A stretch of DNA of 25,609 nt from Hofstenia miamia (lineage: Eukaryota > Xenacoelomorpha > Acoela): assembly GCA_004352715.1 (NCBI GenBank), contig SCFE01000009.1:419708-445316 (forward strand). The letters are read 5' to 3'. How positions within the stretch are numbered: position 1 is the first letter of the stretch; each line of letters opens with the position of its first letter. Under the pieces are notes generated by a model. The model was not told where the DNA came from and made no database searches. It saw only the letters and a list, made by a program, of their open reading frames with translations. Below, in pieces: positions 1 to 9,787 of this stretch. Position numbers and translations under genes: made by a program.

Positions 1-195
1 GGGTTGTTATAATACGGTATATATTAACGCGATGTAATGCAAACATTTGTGATATCAAAAATTACTCATACTAAAAATGGCCTGTGGTATTATCAAAGTG
101 AACCCAAAAGGGGTTGTTATAATATGGTATATATTAACATAGCGTAATGCAAACAAATGTGATATTATCAAAAATTACTCATACCAAAAAGTGTA
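1..195. repeat. 110-bp tandem repeat, about 1.8 units
   Basis: The block opening with GGGTTGTTATAATA at position 1 restarts at 111 with only scattered changes, and both units continue through a shared ATCAAAAATTACTCATAC segment. The second unit loses similarity near 190. The window begins at the unit boundary, so the array may extend leftwards. No coding potential is seen. It may be a small satellite or the subterminal repeat of a transposon, but one and a half units cannot decide this. Confidence 0.85.
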
Positions 196-440
196 AACTA
201 AATTTGAACATGAATCATGCAAATAGGCCCTAATATGGTACACTAATTAAAAGCTATTAGCAAGCTGTCAGCCAGTTACCCCCGAGTAGTCAAAAAGCAC
301 TTTGTGAGTTATCACAATCTGCCAGAAATTCATTAGTCATCTGTCAATCAAATGGTGAGTCACTAAAAACACCCCCTCGATATCACAGAGGTCAAAATGT
401 CAGTTTGTGACCAGGGATCTTGACTTCCTACACTACTCAT
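196..440 (+). repeat. dispersed block upstream of capsid-like copy 1
   Basis: This non-coding block leads into the first capsid-like gene and has a diverged second copy at about 5680-5930. Shared landmarks in the same order are AAATAGGCCC, CACTAATTAAA, an ATTAGCA/GTCA segment, GATATCA, and finally CTTCCTACACTACT just before the ATG at 442. Shared order over about 250 bp shows common descent. Whether it is a promoter and 5' UTR or merely transposon body cannot be told from sequence alone. Confidence 0.65.
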
Positions 441-441
441 A

Positions 442-1123
442 ATGGTTATTGTAACATTATTATCTGAAAAATGCTGGAAGCCTGGATTGAATGAATTTAC
501 AACATATTTGGACAAGCCGATATATAATGCATGTGAAGTTGCGTTAATTGATTTTGGATATCCGTCAAAATTTCTTAATCTTAACCGCCAAACGTCGACT
601 TTAAAGGATAAAGATGGAAATATATTCAGGGCATAAGCATAGATTTCATGAACTCTATGAATATGCAAATTACATGTTAGACCCCTATGGTATTTCATTA
701 AAATTTAGAATGTTTCACAATTTATTAATGGTGAAGAATGTTTCACAATATGAAATAGACTTAGCCCAAGCTGAAAATCTACTAGGCTTTTACAGAAAGA
801 TATATCAAGCAATGGTAAAAACCACCAATTGCAACTGTGATATTTTTGGAGGAAATCATACTGTAATGATACACACAGACATGGTAGAACTGCAGCATGT
901 TGGTAGCACTCATTTGCCCATGTTGGATAAATGTCTGCTATTGCTAACACATAAAGAAAAAATGAATACCATCCCTGTCATACACTATGAAAAACAAAAT
1001 CTGATGTATAAACCAGTTTCAAAATTGTATATTGATAGAATAACAATGAAAATTTGTACTGAGCAAGGCTATCTGGTGAGATTCAGTGGTACAGGACGAT
1101 TGTATATCACACTTGATCTTTAA
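442..1123 (+). pseudogene. Polinton-type minor capsid (penton)-like gene, copy 1, frameshifted
   Basis: Two overlapping open frames (442-636 and 614-1123) together cover about 225 codons of one protein, with a frame change between about 600 and 640. Seen directly: EVALIDFGYPSKF near 532-570, an acidic MIHTDMVELQHVGST block near 868-912, YKPVSKLYIDRI near 1006-1040, and a C-terminus ending RLYITLDL. From family knowledge, this order (EVAL..YP..., a YTD.VE...VGD-like block, Y.P.....F..I, a terminal beta strand) matches a protein widespread in cnidarian and arthropod genomes and associated with Polinton/Maverick elements, where a jelly-roll minor capsid role has been proposed. The frame break argues against function. 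It is shorter than the family as I recall it. A possible AATAAA lies near 1208. No polymerase, integrase or ATPase gene of a Polinton is visible nearby. Confidence 0.6.
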
Positions 1124-1456
1124 ACAAATGGGGAAAAAATGGAAAAAGCTAGTCGCATTGCCCATTGGAAATAACACTTTTTCATTGATGTAATTTGTGA
1201 ATAGTGCATAATAAATTGATTGTTCATTTTTTATTTCACTAACAAACATTAATTTCTATCTGTTCACAACATGCCTAATTATAAAATACATTTTTCTTTT
1301 ATCAACTTGACAATGATTTCTTGTGTGAGGTAATAATAGAATTATTGATTTTTAAACGTATTCACAAACAGTTTTCACATTTAGTTAATAAATACACATG
1401 CTTTAAACTGGAGGATTCACTTGATTGATGGGAAATGTATAGATTGATGTCAAGTA

Positions 1457-2179
1457 ATGGTTCTTGTAATGCTAGTATCTGATAGATATGGAGAAGATTG
1501 AGTGTGCCACCCAGTGGGGTTGGGCGAATTTACTACATATTTGAATGAACTTATTAATAATGCACATGACATAGCGGTTATTGATATTGGGTACCCGTCA
1601 AAATTTCTTTATCTTAAGACACAGTGGTGGGTTTTGAAGAAAAAAGATGGAACAAAAATTTGTTTATGGTTTTATTCCAAACACGTGCATAGGTTTGAAG
1701 ACTTGTATAATGATATAAACTCCATTCTTAAGCCCAAAGGTGTTTCAATACAATTTAAATTGGTTGGTAGATGCTTATAAGCAACAAACAAGTTAAAATA
1801 CCAAGTGGATTTAGACCAGGCTGGCAAAATGCTAGGATTTTATGGAAAAATTTATCCAAATACAACTGATGCCAGCTATGAACATGAAATATATGGTGGA
1901 TATCATGTTTTAATGGTACAAACCAATATTTTAGAAACTCAATTTGTTGGTAGCACTTGATTGCCACTGCAGGATAAATCTCCATTTGTGTTAACACAAT
2001 TTGCCAAACCAAGTACCATGCCCATAATACATCATGAAAAGTGAAATCCAATGTATAAGCCAGTGTCAAGATCATATATTGATAGAATAAATATAAAGTT
2101 TTTTAGCAAACAAGGTCAAATAATAGAATTCACAGGGATTGGAAGATTGTATATAACATTGGATATTCACACAGAATGA
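1457..2179 (+). pseudogene. Polinton-type minor capsid (penton)-like gene, copy 2, heavily broken
   Basis: This diverged paralogue of the preceding gene lies about 330 bp downstream in the same orientation. The start near 1457 matches the start of copy 1 (both begin ATGGTT). Recognisable blocks are FTTYLNELI and AVIDIGYPSKF (about 1530-1605), MVQTNILETQFVGST (about 1912-1958), MYKPVSRSYIDRI (about 2050-2088) and RLYITLDI at the end. Breaks are a TGA at 1499-1501, a TAA near 1778 followed by a frame change, and further TGA codons near 1958 and 2041. The two copies differ at many residues yet keep the same motifs, so the duplication predates decay or came from two family members. The same capsid-like role is inferred, and it is non-functional here. 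Confidence 0.6.
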
Positions 2180-2812
2180 CGGAAAATCAAAAATTATTTG
2201 ATTTGATGTTTGTAGCATTTGTGTAAACTCTATACATTTGTGTTTTTAATTAAATAAATCTATCAATATTATTTTTTCAAATTTGTAAAATGTAACACAA
2301 TATTCAGTTTTTACAGAAATTGAGTTAAGGATGGTTGAATTTTTACATTTAAATAATGCAATTAACCAAAAAATGATTTCTTGTTCATGTTTAACACAAC
2401 ATCTACTATTGGTATAATGTGTAAATAAAATAAATTACAAAAAGAAGAACTTTCCCAAAAGCTGTAAAAGAAGCTCTGTTTCCATCACATTGGCTAGCTT
2501 ATTTGGTGGTGGGAGAGAGAACATGTACATTTCAAATAATGAAATTGTGTTTGATATATTTTACAAGTAGGTGATTTTGGTCAAATATCATAGAACTAAT
2601 CTCAAAATAAAAAATTGAGCTTATAAAATAAAATTGTTTGGTTGAAAAAGAAATTTACCAAAAATATTATAACAAAATAATTGAAAAGAAAAATTATTTG
2701 TTTTCAAAAAGTTTATATCACTCCGCCATTCCCTTTGTTCCAATTTTCACGTCATGCAGTTGAATAAAATGAATTTAAATTCAGAATGCAAGATGAATGA
2801 TATGGGCTCTTG
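2180..2812. other. AT-rich DNA without visible genes
   Basis: There is no open frame of note and no recognisable element. A possible polyadenylation signal AATAAA follows the second capsid-like gene near 2251. The segment AATGATTTCTTGT near 2373 also occurs about 190 bp after copy 1 (near 1309), hinting that the duplicated unit includes downstream flank. Confidence 0.5.
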
Positions 2813-3312
2813 TTAAGATATCAACTTAATGTTTTGAAGTCGGCTTAACATTGAAGTGAACTTGGGTAACAAACACGATTATTTTAACCAGTTGGGCAGG
2901 GATTGTACCAAGGCATTTTAAAATTGCATGCACACATTGATTTAATCTTTTGTTTGGTGTTTGCAAGGCATTTTTGAATTTTGTAAATGATAATGAGCCA
3001 GCACTTGTATCAATTGTATCATCATGTAGGAGAGCACTTGTATTTAAAATGTTTAAAAAGTTTTTAATTCATCACTGGTTGTGTTATCCTGTTGATATTG
3101 TTGTTGTTTGAACAGTGTTGCATTTTACTTGTATATCATCTTGAATGAAGGGGGTTTGTTGTTGTGTAGAATAATGATTGCTTGATTTTAGCTGCATACT
3201 GTCACTGTCAATATGATGTTAATCTATTGTAATTTTCCAGAGAAATAGTAATTAACTTGATGTTTTGAAGTTGGTTTAACTTTGAAGCAAACTTGGGTAA
3301 CAAATGGATTAC
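2813..3312 (+). repeat. pair of about 70-bp direct repeats
   Basis: Segments 2813-2882 and 3240-3312 share AACTTRATGTTTTGAAGT, a GGYTTAAC segment and AACTTGGGTAACAAA in the same order, about 427 bp apart. The intervening DNA is T/G-rich with no gene. The pair could be remnants of a larger tandem unit. Confidence 0.7.
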
Positions 3313-3516
3313 CACAAAGAACTGGGGTATGTAATATAGTTTTATTGTTTTATTCAGTCATGCACATTGATGAAATATTTTACTTCTCAGCATACATGTT
3401 TTTTGAAATAAATGAATTTACACATTGATGGTTTATCTGGATATATCTGTTGATGTATTATCTCTTTACATCATACACATTTAAACTAAATTATATATAT
3501 ATGCTTTTTGATTAAA

Positions 3517-3860
3517 ACTAAATTACAAATGTTGAATTATTAAAACTTAAAAATTGTTTTAATCATATTTTTTTAACTTGTAATTGACTGAATGGAAATA
3601 TTTATACCTAATAGTTTTTAACTATCAACTAAATTATAAATGCTGAAATATTAAAACTCCACTTGTTTTAATCACTTTTTTTAACCTGCAAACCTATTGA
3701 ATTTAAATATTTGTGCATAATAGTTATTTGTTAATAACTTTTGTTTAATTACTACAATTGACTAACTAGAATTATTTAGACACAATAATTTTTTTTAACT
3801 AACATTGTGAATTACAAATGTAGAATTATTAATAAAACTCAAATTCTTTGTAGATGTTTT
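3517..3860 (+). repeat. degenerate minisatellite with a roughly 110-bp unit
   Basis: The motif AAATTACAAATG followed by GAATTATTAAAACT recurs at about 3521, 3631 (AAATTATAAATG) and 3809. The first two units also share TTGTTTTAATCA and a run of T followed by AACYTG. Spacings are about 111 and 178 bp, so the third unit is rearranged. It is non-coding and strongly AT-rich. Confidence 0.65.
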
Positions 3861-4139
3861 GCTATTGAATTTAACATGAATCCCACTACATGCATTTCAA
3901 GTTTATATGTTTAGAGGAAATGCGGAATTGTGACTAATTGGTGATACAAAACAATGGAAAAGTGGAACACTGTGTGATGCATACAATCATGTAAACAAAG
4001 CCTATAAACCAAATAAAACTTGGCAATTGTGTGTAAGTCCAGAAAAGCAGTGAAATTCAGAAAACCCATGTAAATGTATGCAGCCATATAAAGTCATAAA
4101 AAGCAAGTAAGAGTGAAAAAAACATGGAAAAGTTAATAA

Positions 4140-4290
4140 AGGATGTATCAGTCTACAAACATGTACAACCCTGAAAAATCATGTGTGAGTTGATAAAGCT
4201 GTATCAGTCTACAAATGTGTACAAAAAGTAAGCAATGTGGAAAAGTCAAGAAAAGATTCAACAGTCAGCAAATTTGTACAACCTGAAAAA
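4140..4290 (+). repeat. degenerate short tandem repeat, about 3 units
   Basis: TATCAGTCTACAAA with a following GTGTACAA-like segment recurs at about 4147, 4201 and, more diverged, 4258. Each is preceded by an AAAAG-rich stretch and followed by CTGAAAAAT in two of the three. The unit is about 55 bp. Surrounding DNA (3860-4600) is purine-rich and shows no supported gene. Confidence 0.6.
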
Positions 4291-4602
4291 TTCATATAAA
4301 ATAAAAAGAAGTGGAAAGAAAAGATCCCCATGTAAAATCTAATATATAATAATTTTGTATATTGTAAACAAGTGTGTATATACATTTTATTAATATCATA
4401 ACATGCATAAATTTTAGGAAGTGAATTTCCAGTTCTATACATAAACCATGTTTTACTCTTTCCAAAAATGTAGGTTGCTTTCATTGTGTATTATGCCTTT
4501 AAGTATAGCAAATATTTTCCCTGTTTTGTGAAAAATGACTTAAACACATAAAATTTCATGGTCTTTATTGAAAAAAGTTGGAAAAAACAAGTTAAATGAT
4601 GT

Positions 4603-4783
4603 ACATGTAAGCATTCAAAATCATGGAAAATTGGTCAACAAAAATGTAATGTGTGATAGCATTGCATATTGACAAAAATAAGATGTGCCTTTTTGAATGC
4701 TTCTAAAAATGTGTTAAACATTGTATATGTAATCATTCAAAATTATGGAAAATTGATCATCAAATATGTAATGTGTGCTATGC
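4603..4783 (+). repeat. pair of about 58-bp direct repeats
   Basis: Positions 4603-4660 and 4725-4783 share ATTCAAAAT.ATGGAAAATT, a GATCAtCAAA-type segment and TGTAATGTGTG, offset by about 122 bp. No coding sense is seen. The repeats may mark an older tandem array similar to the other low-copy repeats in this flank. Confidence 0.7.
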
Positions 4784-4837
4784 ATAATTGCAAATCCAGT
4801 GTAATGTATGCAAATAAGTGTAATATGTGATATAATA

Positions 4838-4868
4838 GTAATAATAATAATAATAATAATAATATTAA
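4838..4868. repeat. (TAA)n microsatellite, tail of minus-strand LINE
   Basis: About nine consecutive TAA/ATA triplets. Read on the minus strand this is an (ATT)n tract that directly follows the 3' UTR of the LINE fragment, preceded by an ATTAAAGTTTATTAAT-type segment. This is the position expected for a LINE tail, so it is read as part of that insertion. Confidence 0.85.
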
Positions 4869-5650
4869 TAAACTTTAATTAAGATTACAATACAGTAAAT
4901 TACACTACAAACTACAAAACTAAAAGAAATATAAATTATTAATAACATGAGAAATATTGATCTGGGAATATGGTCTTTGATGAGAATAATTTTGGTGGAT
5001 TGTTTTTCTTAATTTTAATGTAGCATATTCAGTTCTTTTGCTAATGAATTGTTTTAGTGGATGTTTTTGAGAGTATTCAATGTGTTGTTGTAATGCTTTG
5101 TCTTTTGCTTTAATGATTTTTGTATATTTTGTTAAGTTTAGATAAAGATGTTTCTGATTCACCTGCATATACTTGTTTGCCATAAATTATAATAGAATTA
5201 ATTAGAGAATTAAATAAAATTTCAGTTTCATCTTGATTTAAAAATCTTTTACTTTTAATATTATATTGAAATTTCTCATTGATCTTTTATAAACTTGAGC
5301 AAAATGTTTTTTAAATGAGAGCTTGATATTTATGGTAAATCCAAGATATTTCATTGTTGTTACTGAGGAATAGCAATCAATTTTAGATATATTATCAACA
5401 AATTCAATGGTATAATCATTTCCAGCATCTTTCCATAATTAATTTCAAATTTGTTTTCTTCATACCAAGATTTGATCTTATCATTAATTGAATGTGTTAA
5501 GTCTAAATTTTTAAGAGTTGGAAGACAAATCAGTGTATCATCAGCATACTTAATAATAGAATCATTTGTAATATGTAAATTTGAAGAATCAATACATATA
5601 TTGAACAGAAATGGGCCACAAATGTAGCTGTGTATATTAACAAAAAACAT
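4838..5650 (-). mobile_element. 5'-truncated LINE (non-LTR retrotransposon) fragment A
   Basis: The minus strand encodes the C-terminal part of a LINE reverse transcriptase. From the 5' side, a GPFLFNICID block leads to the catalytic YADD box at 5537-5548, then a KYLGF thumb motif near 5341-5355, then a frame change, and a C-terminal stretch ending at a stop at 4920. A short 3' UTR and the (ATT)n tail follow. Several stops and frameshifts break the frame between 5183 and 5360. The fingers part of RT and all of the endonuclease are absent, as expected for 5' truncation during target-primed insertion. The group is CR1/Jockey-like by motif order, and the clade is not assigned. The truncation point abuts the block at 5680. 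Confidence 0.8.
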
Positions 5651-5679
5651 TAGCCATATAAATTAGTCATTATATCAAA

Positions 5680-5930
5680 ACATGAGAATGCAAACTAAAT
5701 AGGCCCCAACATGAAAATGAATCACCACAAAAATCAATCATCTTGTGAATGTCATGAATCACTAATTAAATTACATTAGCAGCAGTCAAAAAACCATTAC
5801 TGGTACTGTCAAGTAGATGACTCAGTAATTAAGCAACCCTCTGATATCAGTGAATCAGCTAAGTGTTAAGAGATCTTTAAGGTGTCCCATTGGAACCAAC
5901 CCTTGTCTTCCTACACTACTTAAAATTATA
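5680..5930 (+). repeat. second copy of the capsid-gene upstream block
   Basis: This is a diverged copy of 196-440 with the same landmarks in order, ending in CTTCCTACACTACTT near 5917. In the first copy this point is followed by the capsid-like ATG. Here it is followed at once by LINE reverse-transcriptase sequence. The copy therefore marks another insertion of the same element family, later cut by a LINE, or a block carried by both elements. Confidence 0.6.
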
Positions 5931-5934
5931 AACT

Positions 5935-6905
5935 CATTTCAATCACTTCACCAATCAGCAAAATATTTGAACAAATTCTTTTTAATCAAATTAATGAGCA
6001 TTTTTACAAACATGATCCTTACTTCAAAACACAACATGATTTTCATTAAGGTATTTCTACCAGCAATGCTTTGTACAAGCCATTGAAAATGGAGAAAAAT
6101 GATAGATGATAAGGAATACTCACCAGTAGCTTGCTTAGACCTTTTAAAAGCATTTGATTTGATTGATCATAGCATATTACTAAAAAGTTAAATTTCTAGG
6201 TTTTTCTAATGATAATAAAGGTCTAATTTCCAGTTACTTGTATAACTGTATGCAATAAGTAAAGATTAATGAATCTTTTTCATATTGTGTATATACTAAA
6301 AATGGAGTCCCACATGGAAAAATTTTAGGTCCTTTACTATTTAATATTTATGTAAATGATTTGTCTGATTTAATGACATCTGATGTTATACAATATGCTG
6401 ATGATGCGAAATTATTTAATTCTAATAAATCTGAAAAAGCCATTCAAACTCTGAAAAAAATGTATTTTGCTCACTAAATATTTTGTTTACTTAAGTCTGA
6501 GAGTGAATCCTTCAAAAACCCAATTCTGCTTTGTTAAGTCAAATTCTGCATCTACTGATACCTCACAATATAAACTTAATCTTAATGGTATTCATATAAA
6601 GCAAGTTGAGTCCTTTAAATACCTTGGAATTATTTTTGATTCAAATTTAAATTTAGAAATGCAACTACATCATATTACTAGAAAAATGACCCTTATTGGT
6701 TACAGCAATGAACTTAATCTCTCAAAAACTTCCAACTAAAGCAAGCATTTAATTAATTCATACTCTAGTATTAAGTCATTTTAACTATATGAATACACTC
6801 TACACAGATATAAACAAAAAATTCCTCAGAAAACTTCAGGTACAACTAAATATGGCTATCAAACTAGCAGCTAATAATCGTAGCTTTAATAAAAATAATT
6901 AATAC
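5935..6905 (+). pseudogene. LINE reverse transcriptase relic (fragment B)
   Basis: The plus strand reads through much of a non-LTR reverse transcriptase in shifting frames. A PISKIFEQILFNQI start block near 5945 is followed by a CLDLLKAFDLIDHS palm motif (about 6136-6175), GVPHGKILGPLLFNIYVNDL (about 6305-6365), the catalytic YADD at 6394-6405, a FKYLGIIFDSNL thumb motif (about 6613-6650), and a connection region ending near 6900. Stops lie near 6047 and 6185, with frame changes near 6190 and 6470, so it is dead. The order fits CR1/Jockey-type LINEs. It differs in sequence from fragment A. Endonuclease and 3' UTR are missing; the end is cut 40 bp before a solo LTR. Confidence 0.85.
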
Positions 6906-6944
6906 ATAAAAATCTGAAACTTATTTCTGCATCCACAATGCTAT

Positions 6945-7288
6945 TGTAGAGTCACTCAGGGCCCTTATTTTGCTTTTATTTATTTAATGGCCCTCTCCTT
7001 TTATTAATTCAGTGCTAATTTTTTATTTAATTCAATGATTTTAATGATTTTTAGTGTTTTCAAACTTAAGTTTCAAAGTAGTTATTAATTTTCCCCTCAA
7101 TCAAGTTGAACATGTAATTGCTCATTTGAATTAAGAAGGAATTGAAGCAAATTTTGTAAAAGAGTAAATATTTACCTTTTTCTTGTATATAAGTAGGGAA
7201 ATCATTGTAACAAATGTCAAATAAATTTTGTCTCACTGGATACCATTTGCTTTTTATTTTCTTAATATCTTTAACCTTTTTAGCTACA
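6945..7288 (+). repeat. solo LTR of a Gypsy-like element
   Basis: The segment begins TGTAGAGTCACTCAGGG and ends GCTACA, giving TGTAG...CTACA inverted ends. It holds a TATATAAG box at 7186-7193 and an AATAAA signal at 7220-7225, the layout of an LTR. Its first 17 bases are identical to the start of the downstream Gypsy LTR at 20210, but the rest is different, so it belongs to a related family rather than the same one. No internal sequence or second LTR is seen on either side, which fits a solo LTR. No clear target duplication remains. Confidence 0.65.
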
Positions 7289-7773
7289 GTATTGATTTAA
7301 TAAGAATGCATTTGTAAGATCTGGTGATAATGTGAGAGGAACTCTACTGTGCCTGTGGTGACAGATGGTAGCCCATATTGTGGTAGCTTTAGGTCTAAGT
7401 ATACATATAGGGAATAAGAACTGTTAACATCAATCAGTTCATACATGAACTTAAGAACAACACAATGCAAATATAATATGCTGTTGGTGAACAAGAATAC
7501 ATGGCAATTACATGTGATTATATTTTATTTAATGAGCTGAGATAGAAGAACACTGAGCTAAATTTGTTTATTAAGCTAGAAATTAATACTAGAGACACAC
7601 AATTAGCACATTGGTAAGTAAGAATGGTTTTGGCTTCAGCATGATGTTATGTGAATTGGTCACTATCTGGAATGCCTTCTTGGGGAATGGTTTCAGTTTT
7701 CTTTTTCTATTGTGAAATTGGCAAACTACCAATGTTCATTTGTTTTGTTGGAATGTGGGTCACTCTTGGCAAT
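7289..7773. other. region without recognisable features
   Basis: There is no convincing coding sequence or repeat on either strand. The minus strand may continue the Gag-like relic that begins further right, but I see no motif to support that. Confidence 0.4.
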
Positions 7774-8190
7774 GGTAAATCTTTGCAACCTTCAGTCTGT
7801 ACTATGTGTTACCCAGTGCCACTCAAGCTGTTAGACGTGCCCTGTGATTCTACATGGTGACCCTGACGTGATTCAGAACTGTTCTTGGTGTTTTCTTACT
7901 GTATACAGTTTTGTTCTTTCCATTGAGTGTGAGTCAACTGGAATGAATTTTCCCTGACCCTGATTTACTTCACCACCAATCAATGTACAACTTTACATCA
8001 TATGTAATTCTACACTTTCTAATCTGTGATCCAAAGCTGTTACTGAGCCTTGATTGTTCTTACCCATTCTTAGTGCCATATTGACGTTGCCTTGTTATTC
8101 TAGTAATTGGAATGATTGCCATACCTATACCTTGCTGCTGTCTGTCAGTTGCTTTTTGTTTCTCCCAAAACAAAATGAACATAAGTGGTA
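7774..8190 (-). pseudogene. decayed Gag-like fragment downstream of the DIRS-like pol
   Basis: The minus strand at 7774-7854 encodes a VESQGTSNSLSGTG-type peptide that is also found, diverged, at 10719-10799 (VESQGASSSSSGTG). Between 7860 and 8190 short minus-strand frames with coiled-coil-like and basic stretches are open but full of stops. I read this as the start of a second, truncated copy of the same element placed head-to-tail, or as a terminal repeat. The product is not identified, and only the 81-bp repeat is firm. Confidence 0.4.
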
Positions 8191-8191
8191 C

Positions 8192-9545
8192 TTAATCTTC
8201 CTCTGCACTCCCTTTTATACTCTTTGCAAATTGAAATGCTGTTTGGATTGCAGAGGAAATATTACATACACTAAAAAATAAGATAAAATCAAATTCAAGT
8301 CCTCTAGACAGCTTGTCAGCTTTATTTTCACTTGATTGAATCCACTGAATTTCAGGATTCTTTGTCCATAATAATACATTGCATGCCTGTGCTATGTGTT
8401 GTAGAACTGTAGAAGTAACTTTATATTTCTTAGCTGCTTCAAAGATAGCAATTGAATCTGTTATAATTATAGTATCTAGAGATGCCTCCACTAAGGCCAC
8501 ATAAAACATCAATAATTCCTTTTGATATATGTGTAAGTTCTGTATCTGAATAAGTAATTTAAACATAATACTAGTATTACAAGAATTGTTTTCAATATAT
8601 AATCCACTGCTTTCATCACTTGCATCTAAATAAATACGAGTAGTAAAAAGTTTGTGGGGATTGTTCCAGAATAACTTTTTTGGTGATAACATGTAAAACA
8701 ATTGAACTACCAATAGATTATAAATTTCTTTGTCTTGACTGTCTAATAGTAACTGCTTAATTAAACCCCATGGGCCTACTAATGGCCAAGAATGGCATAT
8801 ATGCCCAAGCCAAACTTGTCTCTTTTTAAAGTGAAGATTACATGGTACCATTGTGATTAACTGTTCTAATATATACTGTTTTTCCTTCGTGAAAGTGATA
8901 TATGACTGTGTAAGGTTAATAGAGAATCCCAATGCTTCAAATATTGATGTCAGTCTAAGGTCTGATTTATCCTCTTGAAACTTAATGCCCAACATCCTGA
9001 GTAATGTGATATGCTCCATTATTTTATCATAATTCTCCAGTGAAAAAATTAACACTAAATTGTCAATATGTGACCCGCCACTGTACAATACTGTTTTATT
9101 GGTTTGACCATGCAATTGGTGAACATTTGACATAGATACGGAGCAATGCTCATGCCAATTGGCAATTTACAAAAACGAAATCTGTGACCCAGCAGGTCCA
9201 AAAATACTGTTTTAAATCTTTCATGTTTAGGTAAGTTTATATGATAGAATGTGCTTTTAAGATCCAGTTTAATTGCAATGTCTGTAGACTTCAGTTCTTT
9301 AAAAATTATAACTTTTGTAAAAGATGGCATGTAGAATTTAGGTGAGGTACATAATGGTGTGAGCAGACTATAGTCTATTACTAATCTAAGTTTATCTTTT
9401 GATTTTGGTACACCAAAAACTCAAAACTGAAATAAACTCCTAGAGGAAGTCTCAATAATATTAGCACTATATTAGGCATCAACTTGTGCAATCAAATGTT
9501 TATTAGTGACATCATCAAATTTGTACAGAGACTTTCTAACAAATG
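8192..9545 (-). pseudogene. DIRS-like reverse transcriptase and RNase H (broken)
   Basis: Minus strand. The RT begins near 9545 with a SLFQF and VFGVPKSKDKLRLVIDYS block (9361-9430), then KLDLKSTFYHINLP (9237-9275), LPIGMSIAP (about 9137-9168), and the active-site box, which reads HIDN at 9059-9070 instead of YxDD. It continues with an EALGFSINL and FTKEK connection. RNase H follows: LDASDE near 8610-8630, KELLMFY near 8505-8525, TDS near 8455-8465 and ADKLSR at 8299-8326, so all four acidic positions remain recognisable. Two stops (9421-9423 and 9472-9474) and a frame change near 9060-9120 show decay. The late LGF...EK motif and direct RT-to-RNase H order fit DIRS elements better than Gypsy. 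No tyrosine recombinase is visible, so the assignment is moderate. Confidence 0.65.
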
Positions 9546-9787
9546 GTTTTAAACTCTTCTAAAGCAATGTTAGGTCTTCTTAAGAAATTAAAGCGTTTTG
9601 GTACTTTTAACTCCCAGAAAAAATCATCCCAATTAATGTTAATTTCAGGAAATTCATAATGTGGTACACTATTAGGGCCCAAAATAACTGCTAATGAACT
9701 AAGTTGTTGGAACTCCCAATCAAAATCAGAAAAATTTTCTTCAAAGTCTACTTGCAAATTATCCTTATTTTCAATTTCATCAATCAT
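9536..9787 (-). pseudogene. N-terminal pol or linker segment of the DIRS-like element
   Basis: An 83-codon acidic, aromatic-rich minus-strand frame lies between the Gag-like frame and the RT, overlapping both by a few bases. It holds no motif I recognise. A frame change at its end leads into the RT frame (a KPFVRKSLYKF stretch). Position and strand make it most likely the N-terminal part of the pol polyprotein. It is a fragment rather than a separate gene. Confidence 0.45.

Noticed and set aside
4209-4484. Minus-strand frame of 91 codons
   Set aside because: It overlaps short tandem repeats and has no recognisable motif.
7651-8281. Plus-strand frames of 69 and 75 codons
   Set aside because: They lie opposite the DIRS-like element's minus-strand coding relics and show no motif.
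8192-9545. Assignment of the minus-strand RT-RNase H to Ty3/Gypsy
   Set aside because: The LGF...EK connection motif and the lack of protease, integrase and LTRs fit a DIRS-like element better, though Gypsy is not fully excluded.
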